This document shows, one piece after another, positions 1 through 12,600 of a stretch of 64,000 nucleotides of DNA. The notes under the pieces were generated by a model that saw only the letters and a program-made list of their open reading frames with translations, was not told the origin of the DNA and did not search any database. The stretch lies in contig OX393579.1 in NCBI GenBank assembly GCA_947652605.1, positions 434,001 to 498,000 on the forward strand. Reading direction: 5' to 3'. Both the position numbers and the translations under genes were made by a program. Origin of the DNA: Elmis aenea (taxonomy: Eukaryota; Arthropoda; Insecta; Coleoptera; Elmidae). Numbering within the stretch: position 1 is the first letter of the stretch; every line of letters begins with the position of its first letter.

Positions 1-648
1 TTTATATCATTTAAAACCGGAAATATGAATTTCTTTTAAATGTTTTACATATATGTACAAAAATGGTGGAGGTGCCAGGTAATTTTTATAGTGTTTTAAA
101 TAAATGAAAATAACTTGAAAACCGTGCACTGTGAATATATAATAAAGGTTATATGAAAGGTATTTTAAAAGGATTGGAGATTTAAAAAATGTAATAATAC
201 ACAGGATGTTTCATTTAAAAAACCAAGGTAGGCGTCAACATCCTGTATATGTTAAGGTTTTTCAAAGGCTTTAACAATATGTACATAAATGGTGGAGGTA
301 TCGGGTAATTTTTATAGTGTTGTAAATAAATACAAAAAATTAACGCCCAAATATGTACTTACAACTTGAAAGAAAAAAATTGAATTCGGGTCATGTTTTG
401 CGTAAAAAGCGAATATGAAAACAAATTATAAAGAGTAAATCTTCTCGACTTATTCATTAAATTCGCATGTCTACAGGTTTAGCATGAAATCAGTCATGAA
501 TAGAGATATAAAGTTGCCGCCAAGTTTACGGTAGCCAATGAAATTATATTATTTAAATTGCGCGCGCAGTTTATACACGTCACGACAGGAAGATCAATAA
601 CAAGGGAGGCCAAAATCAAGTTGGCGGTTCAGAACGTTAAAACAGTTA
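1..648. other. upstream flank of syd-1, no gene
   Basis: No open frame with coding character is seen. The segment contains a diverged direct repeat and a short inverted repeat (separate entry). A GC-richer patch at about 560-650, just before the chosen syd-1 start codon, may be 5' UTR or core promoter. I see no convincing TATA box and cannot place the transcription start. Confidence 0.5.
51..335. repeat. diverged direct repeat with an enclosed inverted repeat
   Basis: Positions 51-115 and 277-335 share an ATATGTACA start, then AATGGTGGAGGT and AATTTTTATAGTGTT, about 226 bp apart. Between them, ACAGGATGTT at 201-210 is exactly inverted as AACATCCTGT at 237-246. Many insect transposon ends look like ACAGGRTGTT, so this may be a degraded element, but no family can be named. 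Confidence 0.5.
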
Positions 649-3600
649 ATGTGTGATAAAAATGGCAAAGGCTGCTTTTTTACAAGAAAGGTAATTTTTT
701 TGTGAATTATGCCTGTGAGTGTGTGGTCAGTGTTAGACTCTAAAGTTCGTATTTCCTACCAATTTTTCCGACCCTAGTGAGAAATTGTAAGGTGCAAGGG
801 CAATGCACCGGATATATAAGGATAGTATCCGTTCAAGGACAATTTGTATATTGGGTTAAAAGTTATCGGGCTATTAGTGCTGTGGAAATGTTTAACACAT
901 TTTTTATGAAGCCGCCAAAATTGGATTTATTTTGTTTAAATTAATAAAAAGCGTATATTTTCATACATTTTTATGTTATTTTACTTAAAAAGACAACTCT
1001 TGAAACAACTTTTTGGTTTACAATCAACAAATCCGCTGTTTAATAAAACTAATGAAAATGATTCATTCGATCATGGGTTAACCTGTTTGTAATAGGAATT
1101 ACCACGCGAATCTTTTAAATATGGATTGTAACAGCTAAATTAAAATTGATGTTTGCCATTCTGGATTCATTTTGTAATATTATTCTTTTTTACTGAGTAA
1201 TTTCTTATTTCCAAAACCATATTAAGGCCACGACCGGCGTTTTGCTATATTTCTAGTCAAGTACTAACTTGATATTCTGCCGTTTAGCTCTTGATCATAT
1301 ATTTTTTTTTTAAAACTTGTACAATTGAATAAATCATCAAGTGCCTTTTTGAAATTCCGATTTCCTAATTTGTGAACAAAGTGTGTAGAGAATAATCAAA
1401 ACATTTTAAACTACGACTATATTATTAACGTCAAGAAAGCATAAAGTTGTTGTATTATATTCAATTGGCCTGAAATGCTAATATTCCTTGCATACAAACG
1501 AACATAAAATTGATCGGTGCGATGTGTCTTTTATGGGTTTACTTACATAATAAGTTCCTGCATGCGTATAAGCACCTTGCAACCCAAGTGCTGAATTATA
1601 TTCCTTTGCTAAAATACATATAACAGCGACAATTCGTTTATTTTTAATTGGTCACGTGTTAAACTATCAGAAATAGCTGTTTGAAAATGTGCATCCAAGT
1701 TTTTAATTACTGGTTATTCAGATGAACCAAGTTTGATATTAAACTGCACGTTATTCACAGTTTTTTGAATTTACACTAACAAAACGCTGCAAAATTGCAT
1801 TTAATTCGTTTTTAGTGAGTAAACTTTAGCGTGGTTAATTAAATTTACCAGTTTTATTACAATTCATGGTTGCTTATGGTAAAATATCATAAATTTTCCT
1901 GTTAGTGAAGTTCCGTCTGAATCATTGTACGCTTGTACAATGATTTTACTACAAGTTATTCGTTTTTAAAAAAACTAGAATATGAAATTTTAAAAATATT
2001 AAGCCTAATAGCGTTAAAATTTCATGGGCGTTAGGTAAAACTCCTCGATGTTTAAATTTAGCGTAAATGCTGTAATTTATTTTAGATTAATTTATGTACA
2101 TCGATTTTCCAAACTAAATTAGTTCAATTAAAAACACTCACAATATTTTATCTGTTACATCGGTTGAAAAAAATTGTGGAATCTTATTTCTGCACGATGA
2201 TACTGAAGTAATTCTTGGTAATTGCCTGTGTTTGAGAGTAAAATAAAACGTTCCAAGGGTAGTCTAGTATTTTTTACGACTTTTACGTTCTTAAGTTGTT
2301 GTTTGTCATCTTATCTCAGCATCGCTGCTGTTTTTGGTGCTTGAAACAATAGTTCATAATGCAGTATTTTGACCCTATGCTAACGTGATATTACAGTAAT
2401 AATTTTTTTTTGTTTTCTTAATTTTTTTTTAAACCTTACTCACAGTTTATTAACGAATACCGATAAATATTTAAAAGTAAACTTCTAAGCTACTTTTATC
2501 AAAATAAACAAGTTGGCAAGTTTTGGTCAGGATCACTCTGTTCCTTATTTAATATAAACGGTTTCGTATTATATTGTTTATGAATGTATTGGTGTGTTCT
2601 TGTCTGTTTTTTGACTACTCGTAAAGGATTCCCTGGGTTCAATTTACTCTTTTCCTTTGAATTTGCTTTTTGTACCTCCTGAATGCCAAAAAAGTTATTC
2701 CCAAAGTGCCGGAGCTTTTATCGTTTATCATTAATGGTAGCTTACAACAGCTAATGATGTTGTTAAAAGTGTGCGTCGAAAGCTTTTCGTTCAAAGCGTC
2801 GCCTAATGTGATGGAACGTAGAACAGATTTCTCTAGGCTCCAATATTTTAACACAACGCAATTAAACTAGATACGGGCTTAGTTTTTATTTGACTGGCCA
2901 CAAGCAACAAAATTTTTCCTAACAAAAAAACTGTGCCGTTAATTTGATGTTGAATTAGTGAATTCACTAAGGGAGAATGAAATTAAGGATTTTGTTGGGA
3001 AATGTTGCTTTTTTACTTTCCAGTGCAGGGAAAAATTAATCGTTTGTAAGAAGTTTGTACCAGGAAATTATTTTAAATGTTTGATTCACTATAAAAATAT
3101 CGGAAAGGCAGCCCAGCACGGGCACAAAAAGCAAATTTAGTGCCCGGAAGCATTAACTTTTTTACTTTTTTATACTCATTTTTGTTAACGTTTAGATAAA
3201 GCTTAAAGCTCTCAGTTTATTACGTAAAGTTAGCAAAGCATTAATTAACTGCTTCAAAGGGAATAAGAATAAGATTGATTCTGTTACGACTTACGAGTAT
3301 AAATCTGTTATCGCAACGATGATACAAAACGGGGGTTTTGTATCATCGCTTTGCTAATGAGTTTAATTGATTTAATAATTTCCCTTTTAATTACTGATAA
3401 AACGCGCAGGTTTGGTGTTTCCGATATAATGGTTAATTTTACTAAATCTGTAGGTTTTGTTTTTTTTAGTTAAGTTGATTGAACAATTTAAGATGATTAT
3501 TATCTAAGCGAGCGGATGAACCATTTTGCATATGGATAATCGAATGTTGTAATTGCCTGATGCTTATAAACAGATATTCATTTTACTAGGAACCGAACAC

Positions 3601-6600
3601 GAACTTTAAAAACTATATATTTTCGTAAAAATCGGTGCTTATTCACAAAAATTGCAAGTTTTCTTGCGTTCATTTCGCAGAATATTGTTCAGAAATATGA
3701 TACATTGTCGGTGTTAGCTTGAATCTTCCATGGAGCCATTTATATTTTATGATCGCACCGAAAATTCCAATTGTACGTTGAACATTTTTTAAATCTCAAC
3801 TGAATCGGATATTTTATACCCAAATTGACAATATTGACAGATTTAACAACGTTTAAGATTTAATAGCTTTGTTATAGTGACCATAACTAACAATTATTTA
3901 TTGTATAACACTGTATAAAACATATTTCTATGATTAGTTGATCAGTCGGTTTATTGCGATAAAATAAAGGACCAAAGGATATAGCGAGAAAGGATAATAA
4001 ATCTGATTAACCGCACGGTATTTTCGAAATAGAAATGTATGTAAGAGTTCTCTTTCCAACAATTTAATTTCTATTGGAGAGGTTGACTCAAGACATTATT
4101 TAAATAGTTTTTGATATAGATCTAAGTCTCACGAAACTGATACTATGAATAATTTCTTTGTTGAATGTATTATATATTTTTTAAGATATTTTGTGGGAAT
4201 TAAAAACTTGTATTTTTAATGGAAGATATGTAGATTAGCAGTAAATTTTAAAGCTCAAATATTTGCACCCTTCACGCTCCTCCAAAAATGTACTCGGATA
4301 TTTTTTAATATACGTGCGAAACTGTGATGAAAAGTTTCTAAAGTCGTGATAAAATGTCTAATGCTTTGTCGTTTCTGCATAAACGGTGCCTGTGACAGTA
4401 AAAAATACGTTGCCTGAATAACAATGTACAAAGGTTTGCACCCATTCTCCCTAGATATTGATCCCTTAATAATATCGTAACTAAACTCGTCTTAGGAAAA
4501 ACTTTTAGTTGAGTGACATGTTGCTGTACAAAAATATTTGTCCGACTACTAAACAAAACAAATAAACAATCTCAACAGTAAATACAGCAAACATGGTAGA
4601 TAAACTTGTCGTCAAGTAATTGGTTAACTGTTACTTTTCAGGTAGAAAGCTTAAATAAATATTGTCGTAAGCATAGGGAGAAAAATGTAGGTACTGAATA
4701 TTTCAGTTGCCTTTGCAAACCACATAACGATAAGTTTTTAACACTAGACGTACAAAAAACCTTGTTGTTTTACATAAACATTTAACGTTGCTTTACTTTA
4801 ATGAACTATTACTTGTAGTTGTTCGTTTTGAATACCACAAAGGTTGTTTTGGAGGAAAATTTAATGTTTTACCCCTAAAAAACACACAATGTATAAAAAG
4901 CTTATATTTAAATGGCAACCTATGAAATGACAACGCATGTTTAAATAAGCATCAAGTAATTTAATTAACTTTTAGGAATGCCCGATATTAAATTACTCCT
5001 ATGATTTTATAAAGTTGAGATTACTTTCCTGAACTATTTAATATCCCTTAAATTTATTAATTTGAACACGAGCAGAGTTACTAAACGAAACATAAATAAT
5101 TTAAAAGGTTTTACGAAAATTAAATGTTTATTGGAACTAAGTGAAGTTAAAAAAATATATGTATTTGTATAGGTGTGAATGGCACAGAAAATTTACGATA
5201 TTATTGTATAATTAGTCTGGCTCATAATTGGTTTATATTAATGAGCGATAATCACAGAAAAGTTAGTAAGTTTTCGTTTTGTATATGATTTGGATTAAAA
5301 ACGTTTTTAATCCATATAAATTGCAATTTGAGTTTATTGTGAAATAAAATGTATATTTTGCGATAATTTTGTAATCAAAGAAGGTTGTAAGTTAATTAGA
5401 ACACGTATTAATAAGATAATTGATTGAAATGTTCCATTTTACAATCGTATTAAGAAATTAGATGCGTATAATTGGAAATATTTGCCAAAATATTTGAAGT
5501 GGTTTGCCTTTGATATTAATTAAATACATTTGTATATGTTGCCTCTTGTAACAATAATACCTTCAAATATGTATCTTTAGATATTAATAAATACGAATGT
5601 ACACACGACAATTTAAGTTATAAGCAAAAAAGACAATAAATATAAAGCTTTTGTCATTCAAAGAATATCAGTTAAATATGAATGTTTACAATTTTAAAAC
5701 AAATTTTAAAATTAAGAGGAATTTTAATGAAAGATAATAAGCCATAGATTTGATTGTAAAAAGAATTAACCCTACAGTGCGCAATTTTTTAAATTTCACT
5801 GTAAATATTTTTATCTGAAGGAAAATGGTGCCCAAAATACAGGAAAAATAGTAAAAAAAATATGTTTTAATTTTTTAATTATTTTAATTGCAATTAAGCT
5901 TTGATGCAGATATGCATCACTGAGCATTTAAGTACATTTTAAAAAAAAAATTAGTTTTAAATTAATAAATTAAAACTATTACTTTCAATGAAAGACACTA
6001 CAAATTTTTTTATCCTTGTTCAAGCATAATGCTGTATCACATTTTTCACATATAACATATGTCTGAGCTTTACAATCAGGATTTTTACATCTTACAATTA
6101 GTCTTATGCCATACTGGTAAATGGCACTAATAACAGAGTAACACAACTCCAAGAAACCGGTAGCACATAACTGTTATTTATTTGAGATTATGATATTTTA
6201 AACAAAAGTGGAGGATTTGCATGTAATTAAAGTATGAACCAATGAAAATACACAGCTTGATATCTTTGTAATACGAAATTACTGGTGTTTAACTGGATTG
6301 ATGCAAATATGCACCACTGCGCACTGTAGGGTTAAAGTAGTAAATATCTAACGAATTTCAAACCTGCTTTTTTTGTTGACTTGTTAAACTTTTCTACGTC
6401 TATTTAATTTTTTTTAAATTTCAGGATAATGGGCGAGAGGCGTTGGATCTCACAGCCTCCCCTTTACGAGGTCCACCCCCCAACATACGATCTAGCCACC
6501 CCCCACCAATGGTCATACAGGGAGATTTTAGAAAGGTGCCGTTTTGATTTTTGATTTTTGATTTTTGTTGTTTAAAGTTTTTGTTTTATAATTACGAGCA

Positions 6601-9600
6601 TTTATTTTTCTGTTATATTTTTATTTGTATGTTACTTATCTCAATTAAAGTATTGCATTTTAAGGGTATTTTATTTATTTTAGTTACAGTATTAGTTTAT
6701 TATACAATTTTGTTTATTCCAAGTTATGTAGTTATTTAATAACATTGTTATTTGGTAATTATTCGTATGTGAATATTGTGTTAGCTCTGTGTAACTCATT
6801 TCAAATGTAGATTAAGCATAAATTAAAATGTTGTTTGCAAGTGTTGAAACAGAAATAATTGGCGAACGTATTTTTAATATCAAAAACAGTACTGTGTTGC
6901 ATTAACTGTCAACTGTTCAGAATTCAAAGTGTGAAGCTCAAAATTTGCGTTTTGCTTTAAGAAACTAGCAGCTAGTCGAGATGTGTACTTACAAAGTAGA
7001 AGTCTAAGCTAGAAACAAGAGTTTAACAAACTTAGGAAGTACTTGGCTTGATGTTCACAAACCATGAGCAAACAAGTACAAAGAAATAAGTTTTTACTAG
7101 TGTTTGGGTTAAACCACTGGCCTGCGATTTTGTGAAAGTTGTTAATTTAAATCAATGTAAAGGATCAAAACAATGTGTGTATTTGAAGTACACGGTTAAA
7201 GTTTTTACAAGACAGTTTTTTGAGTATTTATATGAGTCTATGTGACAGTTTTTTTTGTGGTGTATTAGTACATAATTATATTCATATTATTTTTGTTAGC
7301 GTTTGTTCAAAAGATCAACCCGTTTCAAATAAAAAATGTAGATAACTAATGTCTAGTTTCACAACAACTAAATGCTTGATTCTCGGTTTTGAAACTGGTG
7401 AGAATAACTTGGTACCAAAGATACGAAACCTTTATTCCAATTTAATATTTGCACATTAAAACCGCTACAAAATCAATATTTAATTTAACTGTAAATTTTA
7501 TAATGTGTCTTCGGGGTGTCATGAAATTCAGATTTCAGTCATCTATCCCGTAACTGATGCAAGCATGCAAATGCAAAGGATTTTTGTTTTTTTGTATAAT
7601 TGTCAACGTCAAAAGGTTTTTGAGCTAAACAATTTAAAACGCGAAATGTGTACTCTTATAACAAAAATTTTGTTAGGATGGACTTTCGTTTTTTAAGCTT
7701 TACTTAATTTCTTTGACTGATTGCCAACTGGACTTATAAAATTTGTAGCCATGGAGCTTTTACAATTAGTTTATCTAAATAAGGAGCTGTTTAACTTTTA
7801 CAAGACCAGTCACAATTAATTCGAAGTTTCAAGTCCCCACTTTACTGATGTTATGGTTCTTGAATCAATTCCTGCAATTTTAATAAATTTGTTGTGTAAT
7901 ACCACTAATAACGTTCGCACTTATTGCTAAAAGTCATCGTGCTAGGTCGATGTAATTAACTTAATTAATTTACTAGCATACAATAGTAGATGACAACTCT
8001 ACGCAAAATACGTAGTTTGATGAACATATCTATGAACAATAATAGTTATGCGTACAATGGACATTCATTTTGATGCAACAATATGCAGTGATATGAGCAA
8101 TATGCAATAAATTCTCATGCAGTTATTAGCTACACATATTAAATACGATTCTTGGCCAAAAACATTATTCTTAAACTAGAAGTTCTGCCAAAACCAATTC
8201 TCATTCACTCTTTTGAAAATGCATGAAAAAAAAAAGGTTTTTCAGATTACAAGCAGGCAGGCGACGCAGTTAAAGTTCACAGAACCAAAATAAATGAAAA
8301 GTTAGCAATTATTTTAATATTAACGAAGTAATTAAATGCATTTTTGACCCTACATTATGGTTTCATGTTTGTATCTATAATATCTAAATTTCTGGAGACA
8401 AGAGGTGAATCATTAAATATTAACTTGCACCAGTTTTGTCATTCCATTTACACTGGAATTGTGTTTGCGAATATAACTTAATTATTTAGCCATTGCTGTA
8501 TTGTTATCCTAGTTTAACCCGTGCCACCAATTGTATGTACCTTAAATGCGCATCCTTTTTACTTCTACTATTGCAGATACTTAATCAATTAAATTTAAAC
8601 TCTCAGTAACTACAGATAAATGTGAAGCACAGTTTGAAAATTAATTTTTTAAGTCGTTTTCAAATCACAACTAAAGGTCGCTTAATATTCATTAGATTAT
8701 AATTATAAATTTGTGTTGTTAAAAACAGAATTGATCAGAATGTTTAAACCAGTTTAAGGATTTGTTGCATTAAGCGTGTTAGAGTCTTTTCTAAGATACA
8801 TTTTATTTTAATGATAAATAAGCTTTATAAGTGAAAATTTGTTTTTGCTTAAGTGTTTTGTTGTTTTAGGTGTCGGGAATCAGTAGTGAAATTTTCAAAC
8901 AGATAGAAACAGTAGAAAACGACCACGATGCTTCTACTGCCGCAGCGTTGGAGGTAAGAAAATATTAACCAATTATCTGTGGGGCTTGTTAGAAATACTT
9001 TTACAACGTGAAAAAGTCACAGTTCAGTGTAGGTAATATTGGAAGGAGATATTTTTGGACAATTACTGAAAGTGTTTCATAAGTTCAATGAATAAGATAT
9101 CGGCAAACAATTCCGTTAAAACTCTTATGCCAGCTTACATTTTACAGTAAATTGAAGGTGTTTTTGTGAATTAGGCGGTGGAAAGGCGTGGTGAGATGAT
9201 AGTTCGTCTTTTGGATCCTCGACACCTAGGTCGAAGCGCCGGGGACACAGCTAAGAGATTTATGGCTATGCAAGATGCAAAACACACGGTACAGTTTGTG
9301 GAAATCGTCAAAAGACCAGGACAGACACTAGGTTTATACATTAGAGAAGGAAATGGAATAGACAGAAACGATGGAGTCTTCATATCAAGAATAGCCCTCG
9401 AATCAGCCGTTTATAACAGTGGATGTTTAAAGGTGAATGTTTATTTAAGTTAGTGTAAGAGCTTATAACAAATCTACAAGAAATCTATCCTTACATATTG
9501 ATAACCGCAACGATTTAACTTGAATTGATTGTCTTTTAATTGAGGATGTTGTGTTTTGTAGGTCGGAGATGAAATTTTAGCCGTAAATTTAGTAGATGTA

Positions 9601-12600
9601 ACTCGAATGAGCTTAGACGATGTGGTTATTATCATGTCGATACCTAGGAGACTGGTTCTTGCTACAAGGCAGCGAAAAGGAAGCAAGGGTGGTCAAGGAT
9701 CACCTAGTGTTCAACCCCGATCCGAACATAAGCCTCCTCCAGTTGTCGTTATTAAAAGAGACTTACGGGAAGATGAGACTGATGATGGTGAACATAGCCA
9801 AAACAGGTAAAAAGATAATTTAATATCCATTCAGTTCATGGAATCAATGCTTATAGGAAATTTTAATAACATTACTACAATATAGGAGCACAAATGGTGA
9901 AATCAATAAAGGGTTTCATTTATTATTATTAAATCAGTAATTTTTATTGAAGGATCTTCTGCAGAAATGTTTGAACAGTTTCAAGACTCCTATTTATTTA
10001 TTATAGTTGTATTCTTATTCATACAAATACAACTGCACTAGCATTTCTAGAAGAGAACCTTAAAAAAAAAAAGATAAGTGCTTGATATTACTCTTATCTA
10101 CGTAAAATTCTACAATTGCCAACAATTATTGGTGTTGTAATAATAAAGAACAGCTCGTAGATGACATAATCCGAAATTAGGGTAATGTTGATCATTCAAA
10201 TAAACGTATTAGGGCTTAAAAATCAAATTTTGAGTACGTCGTTACACCGCCACAAATAGTTATATCGATCAGGGCAATTCACGAAAGCTTTACCTAAGGG
10301 TTATTCCAAGCCATTTCCTTCGTCTGAATAAATTCGCAGCACCATATGATTTCATTTTCCATCATATTTTGTGAGTAAATAAGCACGATACGCTCGCCAC
10401 AAGACAAAATTAATTTTAAAACGAAAACACAAACAGGTTAAGCCTTTTCGTTTGCACTTTTTACAAATGTCGTTTTTAACAACTTAACTGAATCGTATTG
10501 AATTGTTTAAACTAAATTTAACAACGATACCATTACTTTAATGCACTTTATACACCATTTAGAAGTTTCACCGACCGCGATGTGATCGAAACTGATTAAT
10601 TTTTAATTTCGTTATCAAGTTTTTATAATGCTGTATAACATTATGTGAGTAATAGGATTCAATTCGGATGCTAAACGATGAAATGAACGTGATATCTGTT
10701 ACACATATGAGTTATTTAGCAAAAATCTTAAGAAACTAATCGTTTTCTATGTAAAATGTATTAAAAAACAAATCGAAGACCACAAAATTGTTTGATATTG
10801 TTAGATATATAACAACAGCGTATTTGTCTATTAACAATATTTCCCATATTGTTTGTAGCTGAAATCGCAACTTGAAACTAACTTTGAGTGCGTGCATCTG
10901 CGAGCGTTCAATTATCCATCGATGTGCTGTATTAGAGTTCTACATATATTACACACGCGACACTTTGGTAGAAATTGGTTCGACTTCATGTTATTTATTG
11001 TTTCATGAGAGAGGGTACATCTTCGTATGCATAATGCTTATTGTTAGTCACAAGTCCCAATAAATGTTACTTTTTTAGGGGCGTAGAAACACAATATATT
11101 CACATTTTTAAGTTGTATCAATTTTGTTTTTAATATGTTTTAGGAAAACGTGAAAGTTTACTGTTGTATGTGTATTTGATCTAGTGTACGAAAAATTAAA
11201 TTGTTACCGACCTATAAGCAAAACAGAGCAAAAGCGTTTAAACAGCCATAAAAATCGAAAATTGTAAGTTTCATGGATATTATGTTTTAATTTAGGGATT
11301 CAATCCGGCGGCATACTGGAGATGGTAGAGAAACAAGTGAATCGCGTTCGCGTTTAGGTTTGGGCCTTTCCTCGTTAGATCCAAGGCACACATCACAAGA
11401 TACTAGTAATGGTTTGGATTTATATTATAATTCGAGGCCTCCTGATTCAAGTTCTTGGGGTTATCAGCCACCTCCTCCCGTCATCACCGAACAACCTAAG
11501 TCTAGTATGCAACATTTTCAACCTTACGAAAGAAACTATCCAAATACTCTAGAAAGTCTTGCTGAAAAGGTTCATTCTTTTGGACTTCCAGGGAGACGAT
11601 TATCTGCTGGTGGCCAGCCGTTACCTTCTCGGTAAGTCAAAGGATGGTGTCTTCTTCTCAACGTGTTTGCAGCCGAATTTGTTGCAAATGCAGTTATTAA
11701 CCATATCTGTAACACGTGTATGAACTAATAATTAACTACAAACGTACTTTCAACTAACAATAAGCTTCTACAAATTCTGTGTGATGTGTTTCATTATTTA
11801 TATTGGTCGTTGTCCACAGTTTATCCAGTCAGCAAAGTCCACATTATTATGTGCAGCATGGAGCGACTGGGTCTAGAAGAATTATGCCAAGATCGGGTTC
11901 CGATCAACATTTGCCACACACTGAATATTCCGATTACACTAGTATTACACCGGCAGGAAGACATAGTCTGCTACGTTCGAGTTTAAAATCAGGATCAACT
12001 CTTAGTAGGTATAATCAGAGGTTTGTCGATCAAGCTGCTATAGCCTCTCAATTAGCGAAATATGGGACTTCAGTTTCCCAATACGCTGCTACAGGGACTC
12101 TAACTAGAAGAAATAGAGGCAGTCTTGATTATTCTAGTGATACAGAAGCCACGATAGGTCCAAGAAGTTCGTATTATTATTATAGGTAAGAAATATTGAG
12201 TAGAATAAACTTACAAAAGTAGCAGTGGAAAAAAGTTCTTACTCATGGTTATACAACGAAAACTTCAAGCATTTATCTTATTTTTGCGCGGGGCAATAAT
12301 TTTATAAAACGTTGAAGTAAACCAGCATGAATGTATCGTCGTTACGTCTCAGTGTGGCATTAAGTTTGCACAAAGCAATGTTAAAAAACGTATGACCTGT
12401 AAAATGTGCGTAAGGATCAATTGTAGACTAAAAACTTTTTCTCAAATGCGCACAAAATTATGTCTTCTTGTCCTTATCATATTTGCTTAATTTGTTTAAC
12501 TAAAGATGCTTAAATTATTTGAGTGAAATATTCATGAATATCAATTAAGTCTAGTTCTGTATAATTTTATTCAACCACTTCAAACAAAATAAGCGATTAA

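Larger units (their letters stand above)
691..6424 (+). other. syd-1 intron 1
   Basis: A 5.7-kb intron by inference from the exon join. It holds a piggyBac relic (5770-6331) and several short perfect hairpins. Small open frames at 2639-2870, 2958-3140 and 4338-4556 match no family I recognise and lack coding character. No other gene is seen. Confidence 0.6.

Noticed and set aside
3313..3354. The 14-bp hairpin as a microRNA precursor
   Set aside because: The stem is far shorter than the 22-bp or longer arm needed, and the loop is only 4 nt.
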